Shown: positions 40,675 to 50,582 of the stretch, one piece after another | How positions within the stretch are numbered: the stretch's first letter is position 1 | How the letters are laid out: each line of letters begins with the position of its first letter | NCBI RefSeq assembly: GCF_022179065.1 | Contig: NZ_BPQD01000001.1 | Span: forward strand, 310,001-374,000 | Direction: 5' to 3' | From: Methylobacterium adhaesivum | GTDB lineage: Bacteria > Pseudomonadota > Alphaproteobacteria > Rhizobiales > Beijerinckiaceae | DNA length: 64,000 nt | Translations under genes and position numbers: made by a program | The notes under the pieces: model-generated | What the model saw: the letters and a program-made list of their open reading frames with translations, nothing else | What the model was told of the DNA's origin: nothing | Databases searched by the model: none

Positions 40675-40938
40675 TCAGCAACGGTTGCCACCCGAGGTCT
40701 GGCCGTACTGCTGCACGGGGAAGTTCTGCTGATTGGCGTTGCCCTCGGCGGCCGAGCTCATGGGACAGTTGAAGGGCGAGCGCATCTGCGGAGCGGCGTA
40801 GACGGTGCCGGTGGACTCAACCTCGGGAGGCAGAAAACCGGTGTAGCGGCCCTTCTTCTCGTAGGCCATCGCCGGCGAGAGCGAAGCAACGCCCAGGACC
40901 AGGGCAGACGCGACGGCGGCAAAGCGAATGTTCTTCAT
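40675..40938 (-). CDS. secreted two-cysteine peptide, 87 aa (cassette A)
   Basis: A Sec signal (MKNIRFAAVASALVLGVA, cleavage after AMA) leaves a mature peptide of about 62 residues beginning YEKKGRYTG. The C-terminal third is FNCPM, SSAAEGNANQQ, PVQQYGQTSGGNRC, ending in cysteine. The paralogue at 56134-56403 keeps nearly all of this tail but little else, so the tail is the functional part. The two cysteines could close a loop of about 30 residues. The upstream ATG at 41043 adds a leader without a signal and is rejected. The family is not recognised. Confidence 0.82.
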   Translation of the reverse strand: MKNIRFAAVASALVLGVASLSPAMAYEKKGRYTGFLPPEVESTGTVYAAPQMRSPFNCPMSSAAEGNANQQNFPVQQYGQTSGGNRC

Positions 40939-41571
40939 GGTGGATGTTTCCCCTCTGTGGATCGATCGGATGTTTCGTTCGATCCGTTGCTGCACAACAC
41001 TGATATAGCCGCCTGGTTTCATTCTGAAGGTGTCAAGGCGCACGCGGTGAAGTGGATTAAAATTTATATCAAGAATAGCCTCCAGATCCGTCGCGTAAAA
41101 CTCCAGTGGCTTTGAGATTAATCCAGCACAGTTCCGCGAGCGTGCGATGAAACACTTCGTGTGCGAGACGGCACATCATGGCGGGATGAGAGCGCGTCGC
41201 TGAGGGAATAAAGTCGACCTCATGCAAAGCCGCGGCGCGACGCCACCGCTCACGCCGGCGCCGCCGGGCGGCCTCTCAGAATAATCCCGCGATAAACACA
41301 AAAATTTCTGTCATAGAGGCGTCATTTGACGCCTCTACTGCAAATTTTACCAAGACTTGTTCGGGAAATTCCCCAGGCTTTGGTGGCCTATACTGAGAAG
41401 TTTTCGATGCACGGCAAGGTGATCGACCCGCAAGGGGCGATCGACCTTCGTCGTGCGTGACAAAGTTGCTTCGCAGCGCCGGTGCACGCCCCGTTTGTCC
41501 GTTCCGCCCCGAGGGCGGCGGCGATGCGGCGGCGGGAAGGCGGGCGGCCCAACACGATCGAGGATGACACG
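40939..41571. other. 633-bp intergenic region between divergent cassette A and porin
   Basis: This AT-richer region would hold both divergent promoters. The only clear structure is the 24-bp palindrome at 41314-41337. Open frames across it look like shadows of the porin or of the leader of the secreted peptide. No RNA gene is seen. Confidence 0.6.
41314..41337. promoter_or_regulatory. perfect 24-bp palindrome upstream of porin
   Basis: Arms TAGAGGCGTCA and TGACGCCTCTA flank a TT centre. The site is 235 bp upstream of the porin ATG. On the minus strand it is followed a few bases later by AAATTTTTG, so a terminator reading is possible, but no minus-strand gene ends here. An operator or leader hairpin is more likely. 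Confidence 0.5.
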
Positions 41572-43089
41572 ATGAAACAACGCCTCCTCGCCGCAGCGCT
41601 CGGATGGAGCGCCGTGCTGATGCCGTGCGCGCAGGCCCAGACGGTCGCCGAGCTGCAGCGCCAGATCGACGAGCTCAAGGCGATGATCAAGGCGCAGGCG
41701 GAATCCGGACGCGGCACCCGCGCCACCGCCGTCCGCACGGCCGGGCGGACCGATGCGGGCACCCGCCCGGCCGCCGGCCGTCCCGTCACGTCGGCCGTCG
41801 GCGCACCGGCCGTGACGCGGGCGGCCCATGCGGACCGGCCCGCCTTCGTCATCGACCGCCCCGAGACCTGGATCGATGCCCTGCTGCCGCCGGCCCCCCA
41901 GCCCCTGGTGGATGGACCCGGCTCCGGCGGCCGGCCGAAAACCTGGTTCGAGCGGCTGTCCCTGCGTGGCTACACCCAGATGCGCGTGAACGAGACCTTC
42001 TCGGGGGACACCACGGCGCCTGCCGGCCGGTCGCGCCTGCGCTCCGTCCACGACGGCGGCGTTACCGACCGGGGCAACTTCACCTTCCGGCGGGTCCGCC
42101 TCGTCCTGCAGGGCGATATCCACGACCGAGTGTTCATCTACCTTCAGCCGGATTTCGCCGTGAACGTCGCCAATCAGGCCGGCACCGAGGGGCGCGGGAA
42201 CTTCGCCCAGCTGCGCGACGCCTTCGCGGACGTGTTCCTCGACGACGAGCGCCGGACGAAATTGCGCTTCGGCCAGCAGAAGGTGCCCTACGGCTGGGAG
42301 AACCTGCAATCGTCGCAGAACCGCCTCACCCTCGACCGCTCGGACGCCATCAACAGCGCCCTGCCGGGCGAGCGCGACATCGGCATCACCGCCTATTACA
42401 CGCCGTGGCATGTCCAGGGCATCTGGGATCGCCTCGCCAAGGATGGCCAGAAGCTGTTCGGCAATTACGGCGCCTTCGGCGTCGGAATCTACAACGGCCA
42501 GACCCTCAACCGGGCGGAGCGCAACGACGACCTGATGGTGGCCGGCATGGTGACCTGGCCGTTCGCCCTCGACGGATTGGGCGAGGTGTTCAAGGGCCAG
42601 GTTCTCGAGGTCGGCGCGTCGGCCTACCGCAACCGGTTCCAACCCGAGATCCGCACCGGCGGCGTGAGCCCCCGGGCCTTCGACGATTCCCGCGTCGGTC
42701 TCCACGCCATCCTGTATCCCCAGCCGTTCGGTCTCCAGGCCGAATGGAACTGGGGGCGCGGCCCGGAATACGACGTCGTCAGCCGGATGATCGCGGAAAA
42801 GCCCCTCAGCGGCGGCTACGTCCAGGCGATGTTCCGGGTCGACCATTCCGTGGTCGGGCCGTTCATGCCCTACGCGCGCTGGCAGACCTATGACGGCGGC
42901 TGGAAGGTGGCGACGAACGCGCCCCGCCTGGAGACCGACGAGGTCGAGGTCGGCATCGAGTTCCAGCCGATCAAGCCCATCGAGGTCACCCTGGCGTATG
43001 CCCGGATGAAGCGCCGGGAGGCCGACGAGCGCCGCTTCGGCCAGGCGGAGGGCCACCTGTTCCGGGGGCAGCTGCAAGTGAATTATTGA
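41572..43089 (+). CDS. outer-membrane porin, OprO/OprP (phosphate-selective) family
   Basis: A 505-residue porin. A signal peptide ends in CAQAQ, and a periplasmic coiled coil (VAELQRQIDELKAMIKAQA) precedes a Pro/Ala linker. A beta-barrel starts near residue 140 (LSLRGYTQMRVNETFSG), with typical barrel strands FTFRRVRLVLQGDIHDRVF and LRFGQQKVPYGWENLQSS. It ends HLFRGQLQVNY with an aromatic C-terminal residue, as required for assembly by BAM. Upstream ATG 41482 lacks a signal, so 41572 is used. The name of the family suggests phosphate or pyrophosphate, but selectivity cannot be read from sequence. Confidence 0.87.
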   Translation: MKQRLLAAALGWSAVLMPCAQAQTVAELQRQIDELKAMIKAQAESGRGTRATAVRTAGRTDAGTRPAAGRPVTSAVGAPAVTRAAHADRPAFVIDRPETWIDALLPPAPQPLVDGPGSGGRPKTWFERLSLRGYTQMRVNETFSGDTTAPAGRSRLRSVHDGGVTDRGNFTFRRVRLVLQGDIHDRVFIYLQPDFAVNVANQAGTEGRGNFAQLRDAFADVFLDDERRTKLRFGQQKVPYGWENLQSSQNRLTLDRSDAINSALPGERDIGITAYYTPWHVQGIWDRLAKDGQKLFGNYGAFGVGIYNGQTLNRAERNDDLMVAGMVTWPFALDGLGEVFKGQVLEVGASAYRNRFQPEIRTGGVSPRAFDDSRVGLHAILYPQPFGLQAEWNWGRGPEYDVVSRMIAEKPLSGGYVQAMFRVDHSVVGPFMPYARWQTYDGGWKVATNAPRLETDEVEVGIEFQPIKPIEVTLAYARMKRREADERRFGQAEGHLFRGQLQVNY

Positions 43090-43238
43090 GGCTGAACTCT
43101 TGAGGCGCGGATTCTCGCGCAGGCCCGGGGCCGCCGCACCCGCGGGGGTGCCCGGGCACCGGGCCGCCCCTTGGGCCCCTCGTGAAAACCCGATACCGTC
43201 CGGCCGGATTCGAACCCCAGCCAGGACACGCGATCGCC

Positions 43239-43661
43239 ATGAGCGAAGCCACCCCCCTCACCGACCATGGCGTCTTCGACGTCGCCGCGCACGCGGCGCA
43301 GCTGCCGGAGGCCGCCGGGACCATGGTGGCCGATCATCGCTTCACCGACGATCCGGCGGCGAGCGCCCGGGTGTTCCGGGTCTATCGCCCGACGCCACCC
43401 CACAGCCACGCGTCGTGCGACGAGTACCTCTACGCCCTGTCGGGCCGCTGCCTCATGAAGTTCGCCGACGAGCCGGCGGTCGAGGTCGGCCCCGGCACCC
43501 TCGTGTTCTTCAAGCGCGGGGTGGTGCATTCCGTGCCCGAGATCCTCGAGGAGCCGATGGTGTTCCTCTCCGTCGACACGCCCCGGCGCGAGCCCCGCGA
43601 CATCCGTTTCGTCGAGGCCGGCACCGGCACGCCCGACACCTTCATGCGCCAGCGGGACTGA
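43239..43661 (+). CDS. cupin-domain protein
   Basis: A 140-residue single-domain cupin. The first motif is PPHSHASCDEYLYALSGRC with His, His and Glu metal ligands. The second is GPGTLVFFKRGVVHSVPEI with the final His. There is no signal peptide, so it is cytoplasmic. A metal-dependent binding or small-molecule enzyme role is likely; the substrate is unknown. It lies alone, 150 bp after the porin, on the same strand. Confidence 0.78.
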   Translation: MSEATPLTDHGVFDVAAHAAQLPEAAGTMVADHRFTDDPAASARVFRVYRPTPPHSHASCDEYLYALSGRCLMKFADEPAVEVGPGTLVFFKRGVVHSVPEILEEPMVFLSVDTPRREPRDIRFVEAGTGTPDTFMRQRD

Positions 43662-44038
43662 TCCGAGCCCCGGTCGATTCGTTCGGCTGCCGTCGTTTTT
43701 CGCCGGCACGGGCGATGACGCGCGCGTTTCCGTTCCGGGAGGCAAGGCGATCGCGGTAAGCGGTTGCCCCGTCCGAAGGAAAAGGCCGCCTGCGCCCTGA
43801 AAAGGGGGGCGGTGAATGCTTCGGTCAATACTTGGCTTGGGGGCATCGCTGCGGTGCACGCGGCCGGACTTTTCGCCCTTCCACCAACGTGATTTCAATC
43901 GCGCCGCAGGCCACGATTGTATTGTAGTATTAAGCTGCCCGTCTTGAATGCATAGGACGGGCGATTTACCGAAAAAAAATCATTCTGTTCTTGAATAAGG
44001 ACCGCTTCGAAGAGGTGGGAATTGGGACGGATTTGATT
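43662..44038. other. intergenic region with leader hairpin before chemoreceptor
   Basis: This 377-bp gap turns AT-rich in its last 130 bp. A hairpin with arms GCCCGTC (43937-43943) and GACGGGC (43956-43962) is followed by an A-run about 75 bp before the chemoreceptor ATG. It may form a 5' leader structure. No gene is seen. Confidence 0.45.
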
Positions 44039-45739
44039 ATGACGAAGACATTGCAGAATGCCAGTTTGCTGGTCAAGCTAGCGGTGCCACTGGTGATCGT
44101 TGCCCTCCTGGCTGGGGGAATCGTGACCTATGCCCGCACGACGGTGGGCGATCTCGCCCAGATCTCGAAGCAGCTCGTCGACGTTCAAGTGACCCGGTTG
44201 GAGCAGATCCTCAATCTGCGTCTTCAAGTGACGGAAGCGACGGTCCAGAACCGAAACATCATCGTGGAGGTCCGGCAGGAGGAAATGGCGGGCTACAAGG
44301 CGCGATACGATGCCGCCGTCAGGGGGGCCTACGCATCCGTCGACGCCCTCATCGCCATGTCGGACAGCGCGGGCCGTCGGGAAACCAATGAGCAGCTGCG
44401 GAAGGTCACCCAGGACTATTTCGCGATCACGGATCGCATCATCGACCTCGGCCTGAGGAACAACAACGAAGCGGCCGCGAAGCTCGCCGTCACCGATGGG
44501 TCCGCCGCGCGGGCACGCCTCCGCGACATGATCCAGCCCCGCGTGGATCGCCTCAGGGAAGAGTTCCTGGCGGTCAAGGACGCGGCGCAGGCGCAGGCCG
44601 ACCGCGCCCTGACCAACCTCATCGTCGCATCCGTCCTGGGCCTGCTCCTGGCCTTCGGTCTGGCGGGTATCATCGTGATGATGGGCATCCTGAATCCCCT
44701 CAAGAGCCTCGTCGGCGTCCTCGAGCGGATGACGCGGGGCGAGATCGACGCCGAAATCCGGGAGGCTGCGCGCGGCGACGAGATCGGCGCCGTCGGCCGG
44801 GCCGTCGAGGGCATCAAGACCATGGTGTCCAAGAAGGCCGCCGAGGAAGCCGAGATGCGGCGCGTCGCCGACGCGGCGGCCGCGGCCGAGCGCAAGCGGA
44901 CGATGGTGGAGCTGGCCGACGGCTTCGAGAGCACCGTGGGCGGCATCGTCGGGCAGGTCTCGGCGGCGGCCACCGAGCTGCAGGCAACGGCCCAGCAGAT
45001 GACCGCCACGGCCAACGAGACCGCCGGCCGATCCACCCGCGTCGCCTCGGCGGCCGAAGAGGCCGCCGTCAACGTCAACACCGTCGCGGCGGCGGCGGAG
45101 GAGCTCGGCGCCTCGGTGCAGGAGATCGCCCGTCAGGTCGCCGGCTCGGCCAACCTCGCCCAGCAGGCCGTCCATGAAGCCGACCGCAGCGCGGGTTTCG
45201 TGCATACCCTGAGCCAGTCCGTCGGCAAGATCGGCGACGTGGTCCAGCTGATCTCGAGCATCGCGGCCCAGACGAACCTGCTGGCGCTCAACGCCACCAT
45301 CGAGGCGGCGCGGGCCGGGGAGGCGGGGCGTGGGTTCGCCGTCGTCGCGGCCGAGGTGAAGGAACTCGCGAACCAGACGGCGCGGGCGACGGAGGAGATC
45401 GCCAACCAGATCGGGCAGGTCCAGGGGGCGACCGGTCAGGCCGTCGAGGTGATCGGCTCCATCGGCGGGCGGATCCGCGAGATCGACGCCGTGGCCTCTT
45501 CCATCGCGGCGGCCGTCGAGGAGCAGGGCGCCGCGACGCAGGAGATCGTGCGCAACGTGGGCGAAGCGTCGGCGGGCACCTCCGAGGTCACGAACAACAT
45601 CGCGAGCGTGGCTCAGGCTTCCAGCGAAACCGGCGCGGCGGCGAGCCAGGTGCTCGGGTCGGCTTCGGAACTGTCACGGCAATCCGAGCACCTCAGGTCT
45701 GAGGTGATCCGCTTCCTCGCCACCGTCCGGGCGGCCTGA
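44039..45739 (+). CDS. methyl-accepting chemotaxis protein
   Basis: A 566-residue inner-membrane chemoreceptor. The first membrane helix (about 11-32) and the second (about 198-222) border a periplasmic four-helix-type sensor domain of about 165 residues. HAMP follows (about 222-275), then the signalling domain. The hairpin tip carries [19 protein letters not shown] and [17 protein letters not shown]. The protein ends FLATVRAA and has no CheR/CheB-binding pentapeptide. A TTG start 16 codons earlier is possible. The ligand is unknown. It is one of three receptors with the same signalling domain in this window. Confidence 0.9.
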   Translation: MTKTLQNASLLVKLAVPLVIVALLAGGIVTYARTTVGDLAQISKQLVDVQVTRLEQILNLRLQVTEATVQNRNIIVEVRQEEMAGYKARYDAAVRGAYASVDALIAMSDSAGRRETNEQLRKVTQDYFAITDRIIDLGLRNNNEAAAKLAVTDGSAARARLRDMIQPRVDRLREEFLAVKDAAQAQADRALTNLIVASVLGLLLAFGLAGIIVMMGILNPLKSLVGVLERMTRGEIDAEIREAARGDEIGAVGRAVEGIKTMVSKKAAEEAEMRRVADAAAAAERKRTMVELADGFESTVGGIVGQVSAAATELQATAQQMTATANETAGRSTRVASAAEEAAVNVNTVAAAAEELGASVQEIARQVAGSANLAQQAVHEADRSAGFVHTLSQSVGKIGDVVQLISSIAAQTNLLALNATIEAARAGEAGRGFAVVAAEVKELANQTARATEEIANQIGQVQGATGQAVEVIGSIGGRIREIDAVASSIAAAVEEQGAATQEIVRNVGEASAGTSEVTNNIASVAQASSETGAAASQVLGSASELSRQSEHLRSEVIRFLATVRAA

Positions 45740-45754
45740 TCCGTCCACGAGTGT

Positions 45755-45779
45755 CCCGCCGCGCTCGATGCGCGGCGGG
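45755..45779 (+). terminator. hairpin terminator after chemoreceptor
   Basis: A perfect 10-bp stem, CCCGCCGCGC with GCGCGGCGGG around TCGAT, lies 15 bp after the chemoreceptor stop. The following bases are GCGTTCCTT, a weak U-rich tail. It may also serve the convergent PRC-barrel gene. Confidence 0.6.
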
Positions 45780-45821
45780 CGCGTTCCTTAGGCCTTCATT
45801 CGCCGGGGAGGCCGGGAGGGC

Positions 45822-46316
45822 CTACGGCGCCTTGTTGGTCTCCGCCGGCTTGGCGTCGGTCTTCGCGTCCGCCTTCTTGCCGAGGTAGATGTATTCGGGC
45901 GCGGCGCGGAGCTGGTCCTTGTTGGTGTCGATGACCGCCTTCAGGGTCGTGTCGTTGACGCGGGTGATCTTCATGGCGCTCGGATCGATGGCGACGTACT
46001 TCGTGCCGATGCCGAGGAAGCCGCCGACGCCGACCACCCAGGACTTCACGGTGTTCTTGTCGTCGAGCACCACGTCGGCGATCTCGCCGATGGTTTCGTT
46101 GGCGTTGTTCTGAATCGTGAGGCCGACGAGCTTCGAGGTGACCATGTCGCTCGGGTTCTGCGCCACGAAGGTCGGCCGCAGGTCGTTGGCGAGGGTGGCG
46201 GGGGCCGACGGGACCGGGGCTCCGGCCGCGTCCTGCGCCCCGGCGGGGGCCCCTTGGGCGAAGGCTCCCACGCTGCTCGCGACGAGGAGGGCGGTGCCGA
46301 GGAACAGGCTGCGCAT
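45822..46316 (-). CDS. secreted PRC-barrel protein
   Basis: A 164-residue exported protein. The signal peptide (MRSLFLGTALLVASSVGAFA) and an Ala/Pro linker precede a PRC-barrel domain (about 60-135). Texts include TSKLVGLTIQNNANETIGEI, VVLDDKNTVKSWVVGVGGFL and KYVAIDPSAMKI. The C-terminal tail is Lys/Ala-rich. Such proteins are common in the alphaproteobacterial periplasm; the role is not known. The chosen ATG is the one that gives a signal peptide. Confidence 0.82.
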   Translation of the reverse strand: MRSLFLGTALLVASSVGAFAQGAPAGAQDAAGAPVPSAPATLANDLRPTFVAQNPSDMVTSKLVGLTIQNNANETIGEIADVVLDDKNTVKSWVVGVGGFLGIGTKYVAIDPSAMKITRVNDTTLKAVIDTNKDQLRAAPEYIYLGKKADAKTDAKPAETNKAP

Positions 46317-46584
46317 GGAGAGGACTTTCGGGTCGGGCGGTGGTGGCCGGGCGGGCCGTGTCGAACGCTCAAGCTCGGGACCGCCGGATGGTTCCGCCCG
46401 GGCCGCGCGATGGGGGCGCCTTCTGGCATCGGACCGGATGTTTCCCACGAGGCCGACGTCACGTCCCGGGACTCCACTTCCCGGGCCGCCGCGCTAGGTT
46501 CACGCTGAAGCCCTGCGTGCCGGCTTGCTGTGCGCACGCTTTCCAGCGCGAGGCCTTCGCGCCACAGCCTTCGGGAGCCCAGCC

Positions 46585-47178
46585 ATGCCCTCATCCCCCT
46601 TCGGCACGCCGGGGCGCCGCGAGGCCCTGATGCTCCTCGGCGCGGCCCTGGCCCTCGGCCCCCGCGCCGCCCGGGCCGGCGACACCCCCACGAGCGAGAT
46701 CCGGGCCGGGGCCTTCAGCTTCGAGAAGCCCGAGGGCGGCAGCCTCGCCCTGGCCGACCTCGCCGGCAAGCCGATCCTCGTGGTCAACACTGCCACCGCC
46801 TGTGGCTATGCCGGGCAGTTCGTCGGGCTCCAGGGCTTGTGGACCCGCTTCGGCGCCCGCGGCCTCACGGTGGTCGCCGTGCCGTCGCCCGATTTCGGCA
46901 ACCAGGAGCCCCTCGACGGGCTCGCCATCGCGGAGGCTGCCCGGAAGAACCACGGCGTCACCTTCCCCATCATGGCGAAGGTGCACGTGAAGGGCCCGCA
47001 GGCCCATCCGTTCTACCGCTGGGCGGCGGCGGAGAAGCCCGGCGCCACCCCGGGCTGGAACTTTCACAAGTACCTCGTCGGCCGCGACGGCCGCCTGCTC
47101 GCCGCCTATCCCCACACCCTGGAGCCCACCGACCCGCGTCTCGTCACCGCCATCGCGGCCGAGTTGCCGGGGGCTTGA
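46585..47178 (+). CDS. glutathione peroxidase family protein, exported
   Basis: A 197-residue thiol peroxidase of the glutathione peroxidase family. An N-terminal Arg-Arg and hydrophobic leader (GRREALMLLGAALALG) suggests export, perhaps by Tat. The peroxidatic Cys is Cys73 in NTATACGYAGQF, followed by the conserved loop PSPDFGNQEP and the tryptophan motif WNFHKYLVGRDGR. It would reduce peroxides with thioredoxin or glutathione. An ATG at 46525 lacks the signal and is less likely. It stands alone, followed by a palindromic repeat. Confidence 0.85.
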   Translation: MPSSPFGTPGRREALMLLGAALALGPRAARAGDTPTSEIRAGAFSFEKPEGGSLALADLAGKPILVVNTATACGYAGQFVGLQGLWTRFGARGLTVVAVPSPDFGNQEPLDGLAIAEAARKNHGVTFPIMAKVHVKGPQAHPFYRWAAAEKPGATPGWNFHKYLVGRDGRLLAAYPHTLEPTDPRLVTAIAAELPGA

Positions 47179-47220
47179 TCCGGTCTCCGGGAGATCGGCT
47201 CGGTTTATATCGAGCGCCGG

Positions 47221-47316
47221 TCCCCTCTCCTGGAAGGAGAGGGACAGGGTGAGGTGTGCGAACTCTCCGAAGACGTCACACACCTCACCCCAACCCTCTC
47301 CTTCCAGGAGAGGGGG
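47221..47316. repeat. dispersed palindromic repeat, copy 3
   Basis: A repeat of about 96 bp after the peroxidase gene. It begins TCCCCTCTCCTGGAAGGA, has inner arms GGTGAGGTGTG and CACACCTCACC and ends CTTCCAGGAGAGGG. It is nearly identical in its arms to the copy at 19811-19907, and the centre differs. As a folded transcript it would form a long stem, so it may act as a terminator. Confidence 0.87.
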
Positions 47317-47397
47317 CCTGTCGCGCCAAGCAGATCCGAGGTGATCTCCCGGAGACGATATCGCGCGCCCGGTTACGAACGGGCTCGGGCGAAACGC

Positions 47398-47622
47398 TCA
47401 GCGCCCCGGAATGTCGCGCGGCGGCCGCAGATCCGCCCCCGCCGGCCGTGCCCGGCGCGACCGGGGCCGGGCGGCCTCGGGCGGACGCGAAGGATAGTTC
47501 GAGGCGAACGGATTGGGCGGCACGCCGTCCGTCCCCGGTATGCGGGGGCGGCCCTGAGCCATGACCGGCGCCGCGAGGAGCGCGAGGGCGAGACCGCACA
47601 GGGCAGTGTGGATGGGACGCAT
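47398..47622 (-). CDS. small secreted Pro/Arg-rich protein
   Basis: A 74-residue protein with a signal peptide (MRPIHTALCGLALALLAAPV, cleavage after VMA). The low-complexity mature part is rich in Pro and Arg (GRPRIPGTDGVPPNPFASNY). Similar small exported proteins are common in Methylobacterium-type genomes. Function unknown. Divergent from the next gene. Confidence 0.55.
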   Translation of the reverse strand: MRPIHTALCGLALALLAAPVMAQGRPRIPGTDGVPPNPFASNYPSRPPEAARPRSRRARPAGADLRPPRDIPGR

Positions 47623-47714
47623 GGGCGGAGACCTTCGGGACAGAGCACCTTGGAGCCCATAGCCCGCCCGCCCATATGCGGCGAGGCTCGAATGGCGGGC
47701 CAGGGAGAGGCGGC

Positions 47715-47942
47715 ATGGAGCCCTACACCTTCGTGCAGGACGACGTGACCTACGAGGTCCGTTTCACGCGCGGGCCCGAGGCCTGGATCGCGGCGATCCA
47801 CCGGGCCGGCGAGGCCACGGCCCAGATCGTCGCCTTCCCGCATGGGCGCGGCTACGACCCCGACGACGTGCGCGGCTCCCTCATCGCCGGCTGCGAGGCC
47901 ATGGTGCCGAACCTCCCCTGGGCCGGAATCACCCGGCACTGA
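47715..47942 (+). CDS. hypothetical protein, 75 aa
   Basis: A small soluble protein starting [20 protein letters not shown] and ending [11 protein letters not shown], with the regular alternating pattern of a beta-sheet domain and no signal. GGAGAGGCGGC just before the ATG gives a good ribosome-binding site. It is not recognised. It is followed by the 266-bp upstream region of katG. Confidence 0.55.
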   Translation: MEPYTFVQDDVTYEVRFTRGPEAWIAAIHRAGEATAQIVAFPHGRGYDPDDVRGSLIAGCEAMVPNLPWAGITRH

Positions 47943-48208
47943 TCGGCCGCGACGCCGAGCGAACGCGGGCGGCAAAAAGGCGCATCGTCGTCCCTTTCCG
48001 TACGCTCGCGCCGGCCCATTTGCCGTCGAGCTTCCCGCAGTTTCCGCTGCGGCGCGGTATGATCGCTCCCGCTCGCCGGGATTCCGAGGCCTGTGCCGAT
48101 CGGCCGGGATCCTCGCGCGCGATCCACCGCGCCGCACGAGGCGTGACGGGAGGGCGGCCGAGGCCCCGGTCCGGCCGCCCTGATCTTCGAGAATCCGAGG
48201 GGACATCC

Positions 48209-50527
48209 GTGAGCGAGACGATCGACAAGACCAACACCGAATCCTTCAAGATGGAGGGACGCTGCCCGTTCGGCGGCGACCGCATCGGCGGCGCCCATGG
48301 CAACCGCCCGACCCTGGACAACTGGTATCCCCACCGCCTGCGGGTCGAGGTGCTGCACCAGAACGGCCTGAGCGCCGATCCCCTCGGCGCCGATTTCGAC
48401 TACGCCGCCGCCTTCAACGCCATCGACCTCGACGCGCTGAAGAGCGACATCAAGGGGTTCCTCACCACCTCGGTGGCGTGGTGGCCGTCCGATTACGGCA
48501 ATTACGGCCCGCAGATGATCCGCATGGCCTGGCACTCGGCCGGGACCTACCGCATCGCCGACGGGCGCGGCGGCGCCGGTACCGGAATGCAGCGCTTCGC
48601 CCCGATCTCGAGCTGGTGGGACAACGGCAACACCGACAAGTCGCGCCGCCTGCTGCAGCCGATCAAGCACAAGTACGGCAACGGCCTGTCCTGGGCCGAC
48701 CTCATGGTGCTGACGGGCAACTGCGCCCTCGAGATCATGGGCCTGCCGACCTACGGCTTCGCCGGCGGACGCCTCGATGCCTGGGAGGCGGACAACGCCA
48801 CCTATTGGGGGCCTGAGGTGGTCGAGATGGGCACGCTGTCCGACTTCGAGAAGATGACGGGGCGCGACAAGCGCTGGCGGGGCAAGAACGGCGACGCCGA
48901 CTACGACCTCGAGAACCCGCTGGCCGCCTCGCACCAGGCCCTGATCTACGTCAACCCGGAGGGCGCCTACGGAGACGGCGATCCCGTCGGCTCGGCCCGC
49001 GACATCCGCATCACCTTCACCCGCATGGCCATGAACGACGAGGAGACGGTGGCGCTCATCGCCGGCGGCCACGCCTTCGGCAAGAGCCACGGCATGACGC
49101 CGTCGAAGGAGATCGGGCCGCCGCCCGAGATGGCCCCCATGGAGGCCATGGGGCTGGGCTGGCACAACCCGCGCGGCACCGGTCACGGCAAGGACACGAT
49201 GACCAACGGCATCGAGGGCAGCTGGACCCCCGATCCGACGCAATGGGACAACAGCTACCTCGAGAACCTGTTCAAGTTCGAATGGGTGCAGACGAAGAGC
49301 CCGGCCGGCTCGGTGCAGTGGACGCCCAAGGACCCGGACGCCCCGAAGACCCCCGACGCCCATGTCGAGGGGTTGATGCACCCCCTGATGATGATGACCA
49401 CGGACATCGCCCTCAAGGTCGATCCCGAATACCGCAAGGTCTGCGAGAAGTTCTTGGGCGACTTCGACGCCTTCACCCAGGCGTTCTCCAAGGCGTGGTA
49501 CAAGCTCACCCACCGCGACATGGGCCCGAAGCACCGCTACCTCGGCCCGGAGGTGACCCTGGAGGACGGCCTGCTGTGGCAGGACCCGATCCCCGACGCC
49601 GCTTACGCGCCCATCGGCGAGGCGGAAATCGCGGCCCTCAAGCAGGCGATTTCGGCGACGGGCCTGTCGGTCTCGGATCTCGCCTTCGCGGCGTTCTCGG
49701 CGGCGGCGACCTACCGCGACAGCGACAAGCGCGGCGGCGCCAATGGCGGGCGCCTCGCCCTGGCGCCGCAGAAGGACTGGGCCGTCAACCGCCGGGCCGC
49801 GCCCGTGGTCGAGGCCCTGCGCGGCGTGATGGCGGAGTTCAACGGTGCGCGTGGCGACGGCAAGGCCGTGTCGCTCGCCGACCTCATCGTGCTCGGCGGC
49901 TGCGTCGCCGTGGAGAAGGCGGCCAGCGCGGCCGGCACCGCCGTCACGGTGCCGTTCACGCCCGGCCGGGTCGACACCACCCAGGAGCTGACCGACATCG
50001 AGATGTTCACGTGGCTGAAACCCGTCGTCGACGGGTTCCGCAACTACGTCGACGACGGGTACGGCCAGATCGCGCCGAGCCTCTCGCCGGAGGAGCTGTT
50101 CCTCGACCGGGCCAACCTCATGACCCTCACCGCCCCCGAATGGGTGGTGCTCACGGGCGGCCTGCGGGCGCTCAACGCCAACCACGACGGCTCGGACACG
50201 GGCGTGTTCACCGACCGCGTCGGCGTGCTGACGACGGACTTCTTCCGGGCGCTGACCGACACGGACCTCGTCTGGGAGAAGGCCGACCCCGAGGCCATGC
50301 GGTTCGTCCTCAAGGACCGCGCCAGCGGCGCGGTGCGCTTCCACGCCTCGCGCAACGACCTCGTGTTCGGCGCCAACGCGCAGCTGCGCTCGCTTGCCGA
50401 CGTCTATGCCGGCAGCGACGGGCAAGCGCGGTTCGTCACGGACTTCGTCCGGGTCTGGGACAAGGTGATGATGCTCGACCGCTACGACGTGAAGGGCCAC
50501 CGGCGTTACGGGCCGATGGCAGCCTGA
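48209..50527 (+). CDS. katG: catalase-peroxidase KatG
   Basis: A 772-residue bifunctional haem enzyme that removes hydrogen peroxide. The distal pocket is [13 protein letters not shown] with Arg105, Trp108 and His109. The proximal haem ligand is in [10 protein letters not shown] near residue 290. The conserved text [11 protein letters not shown] supplies the Tyr of the Met-Tyr-Trp crosslink. The duplicated second domain is present, so the length is normal. The start is a GTG with GAGGGG 6 bases before it; upstream in-frame codons do not match the family. No OxyR site could be called with confidence. Confidence 0.96.
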   Translation: MSETIDKTNTESFKMEGRCPFGGDRIGGAHGNRPTLDNWYPHRLRVEVLHQNGLSADPLGADFDYAAAFNAIDLDALKSDIKGFLTTSVAWWPSDYGNYGPQMIRMAWHSAGTYRIADGRGGAGTGMQRFAPISSWWDNGNTDKSRRLLQPIKHKYGNGLSWADLMVLTGNCALEIMGLPTYGFAGGRLDAWEADNATYWGPEVVEMGTLSDFEKMTGRDKRWRGKNGDADYDLENPLAASHQALIYVNPEGAYGDGDPVGSARDIRITFTRMAMNDEETVALIAGGHAFGKSHGMTPSKEIGPPPEMAPMEAMGLGWHNPRGTGHGKDTMTNGIEGSWTPDPTQWDNSYLENLFKFEWVQTKSPAGSVQWTPKDPDAPKTPDAHVEGLMHPLMMMTTDIALKVDPEYRKVCEKFLGDFDAFTQAFSKAWYKLTHRDMGPKHRYLGPEVTLEDGLLWQDPIPDAAYAPIGEAEIAALKQAISATGLSVSDLAFAAFSAAATYRDSDKRGGANGGRLALAPQKDWAVNRRAAPVVEALRGVMAEFNGARGDGKAVSLADLIVLGGCVAVEKAASAAGTAVTVPFTPGRVDTTQELTDIEMFTWLKPVVDGFRNYVDDGYGQIAPSLSPEELFLDRANLMTLTAPEWVVLTGGLRALNANHDGSDTGVFTDRVGVLTTDFFRALTDTDLVWEKADPEAMRFVLKDRASGAVRFHASRNDLVFGANAQLRSLADVYAGSDGQARFVTDFVRVWDKVMMLDRYDVKGHRRYGPMAA

Positions 50528-50556
50528 TCGCCCCCGAGGCCGGGCATCGCAACACT

Positions 50557-50582
50557 CCGTTCGACCGTTTCGGGTCGAACGG
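50557..50582 (+). terminator. hairpin after katG
   Basis: Arms CCGTTCGAC and GTCGAACGG pair perfectly around an eight-base loop, 30 bp after the katG stop. There is no U-run, so Rho-independent action is doubtful. The 216-bp gap to the convergent chemoreceptor gene shows nothing else. Confidence 0.4.

Noticed and set aside
40398-40691. 97-residue minus-strand frame across the cassette A terminator
   Set aside because: It is Arg/His/Pro-rich, covers the terminator and the microprotein in another frame, and has no ribosome-binding site. The conserved 32-residue frame explains the region better.
43180-43235. tRNA-like GATTCGAACC string upstream of the cupin gene
   Set aside because: The flanking bases do not form a T-stem, and no anticodon or acceptor arms can be drawn on either strand.
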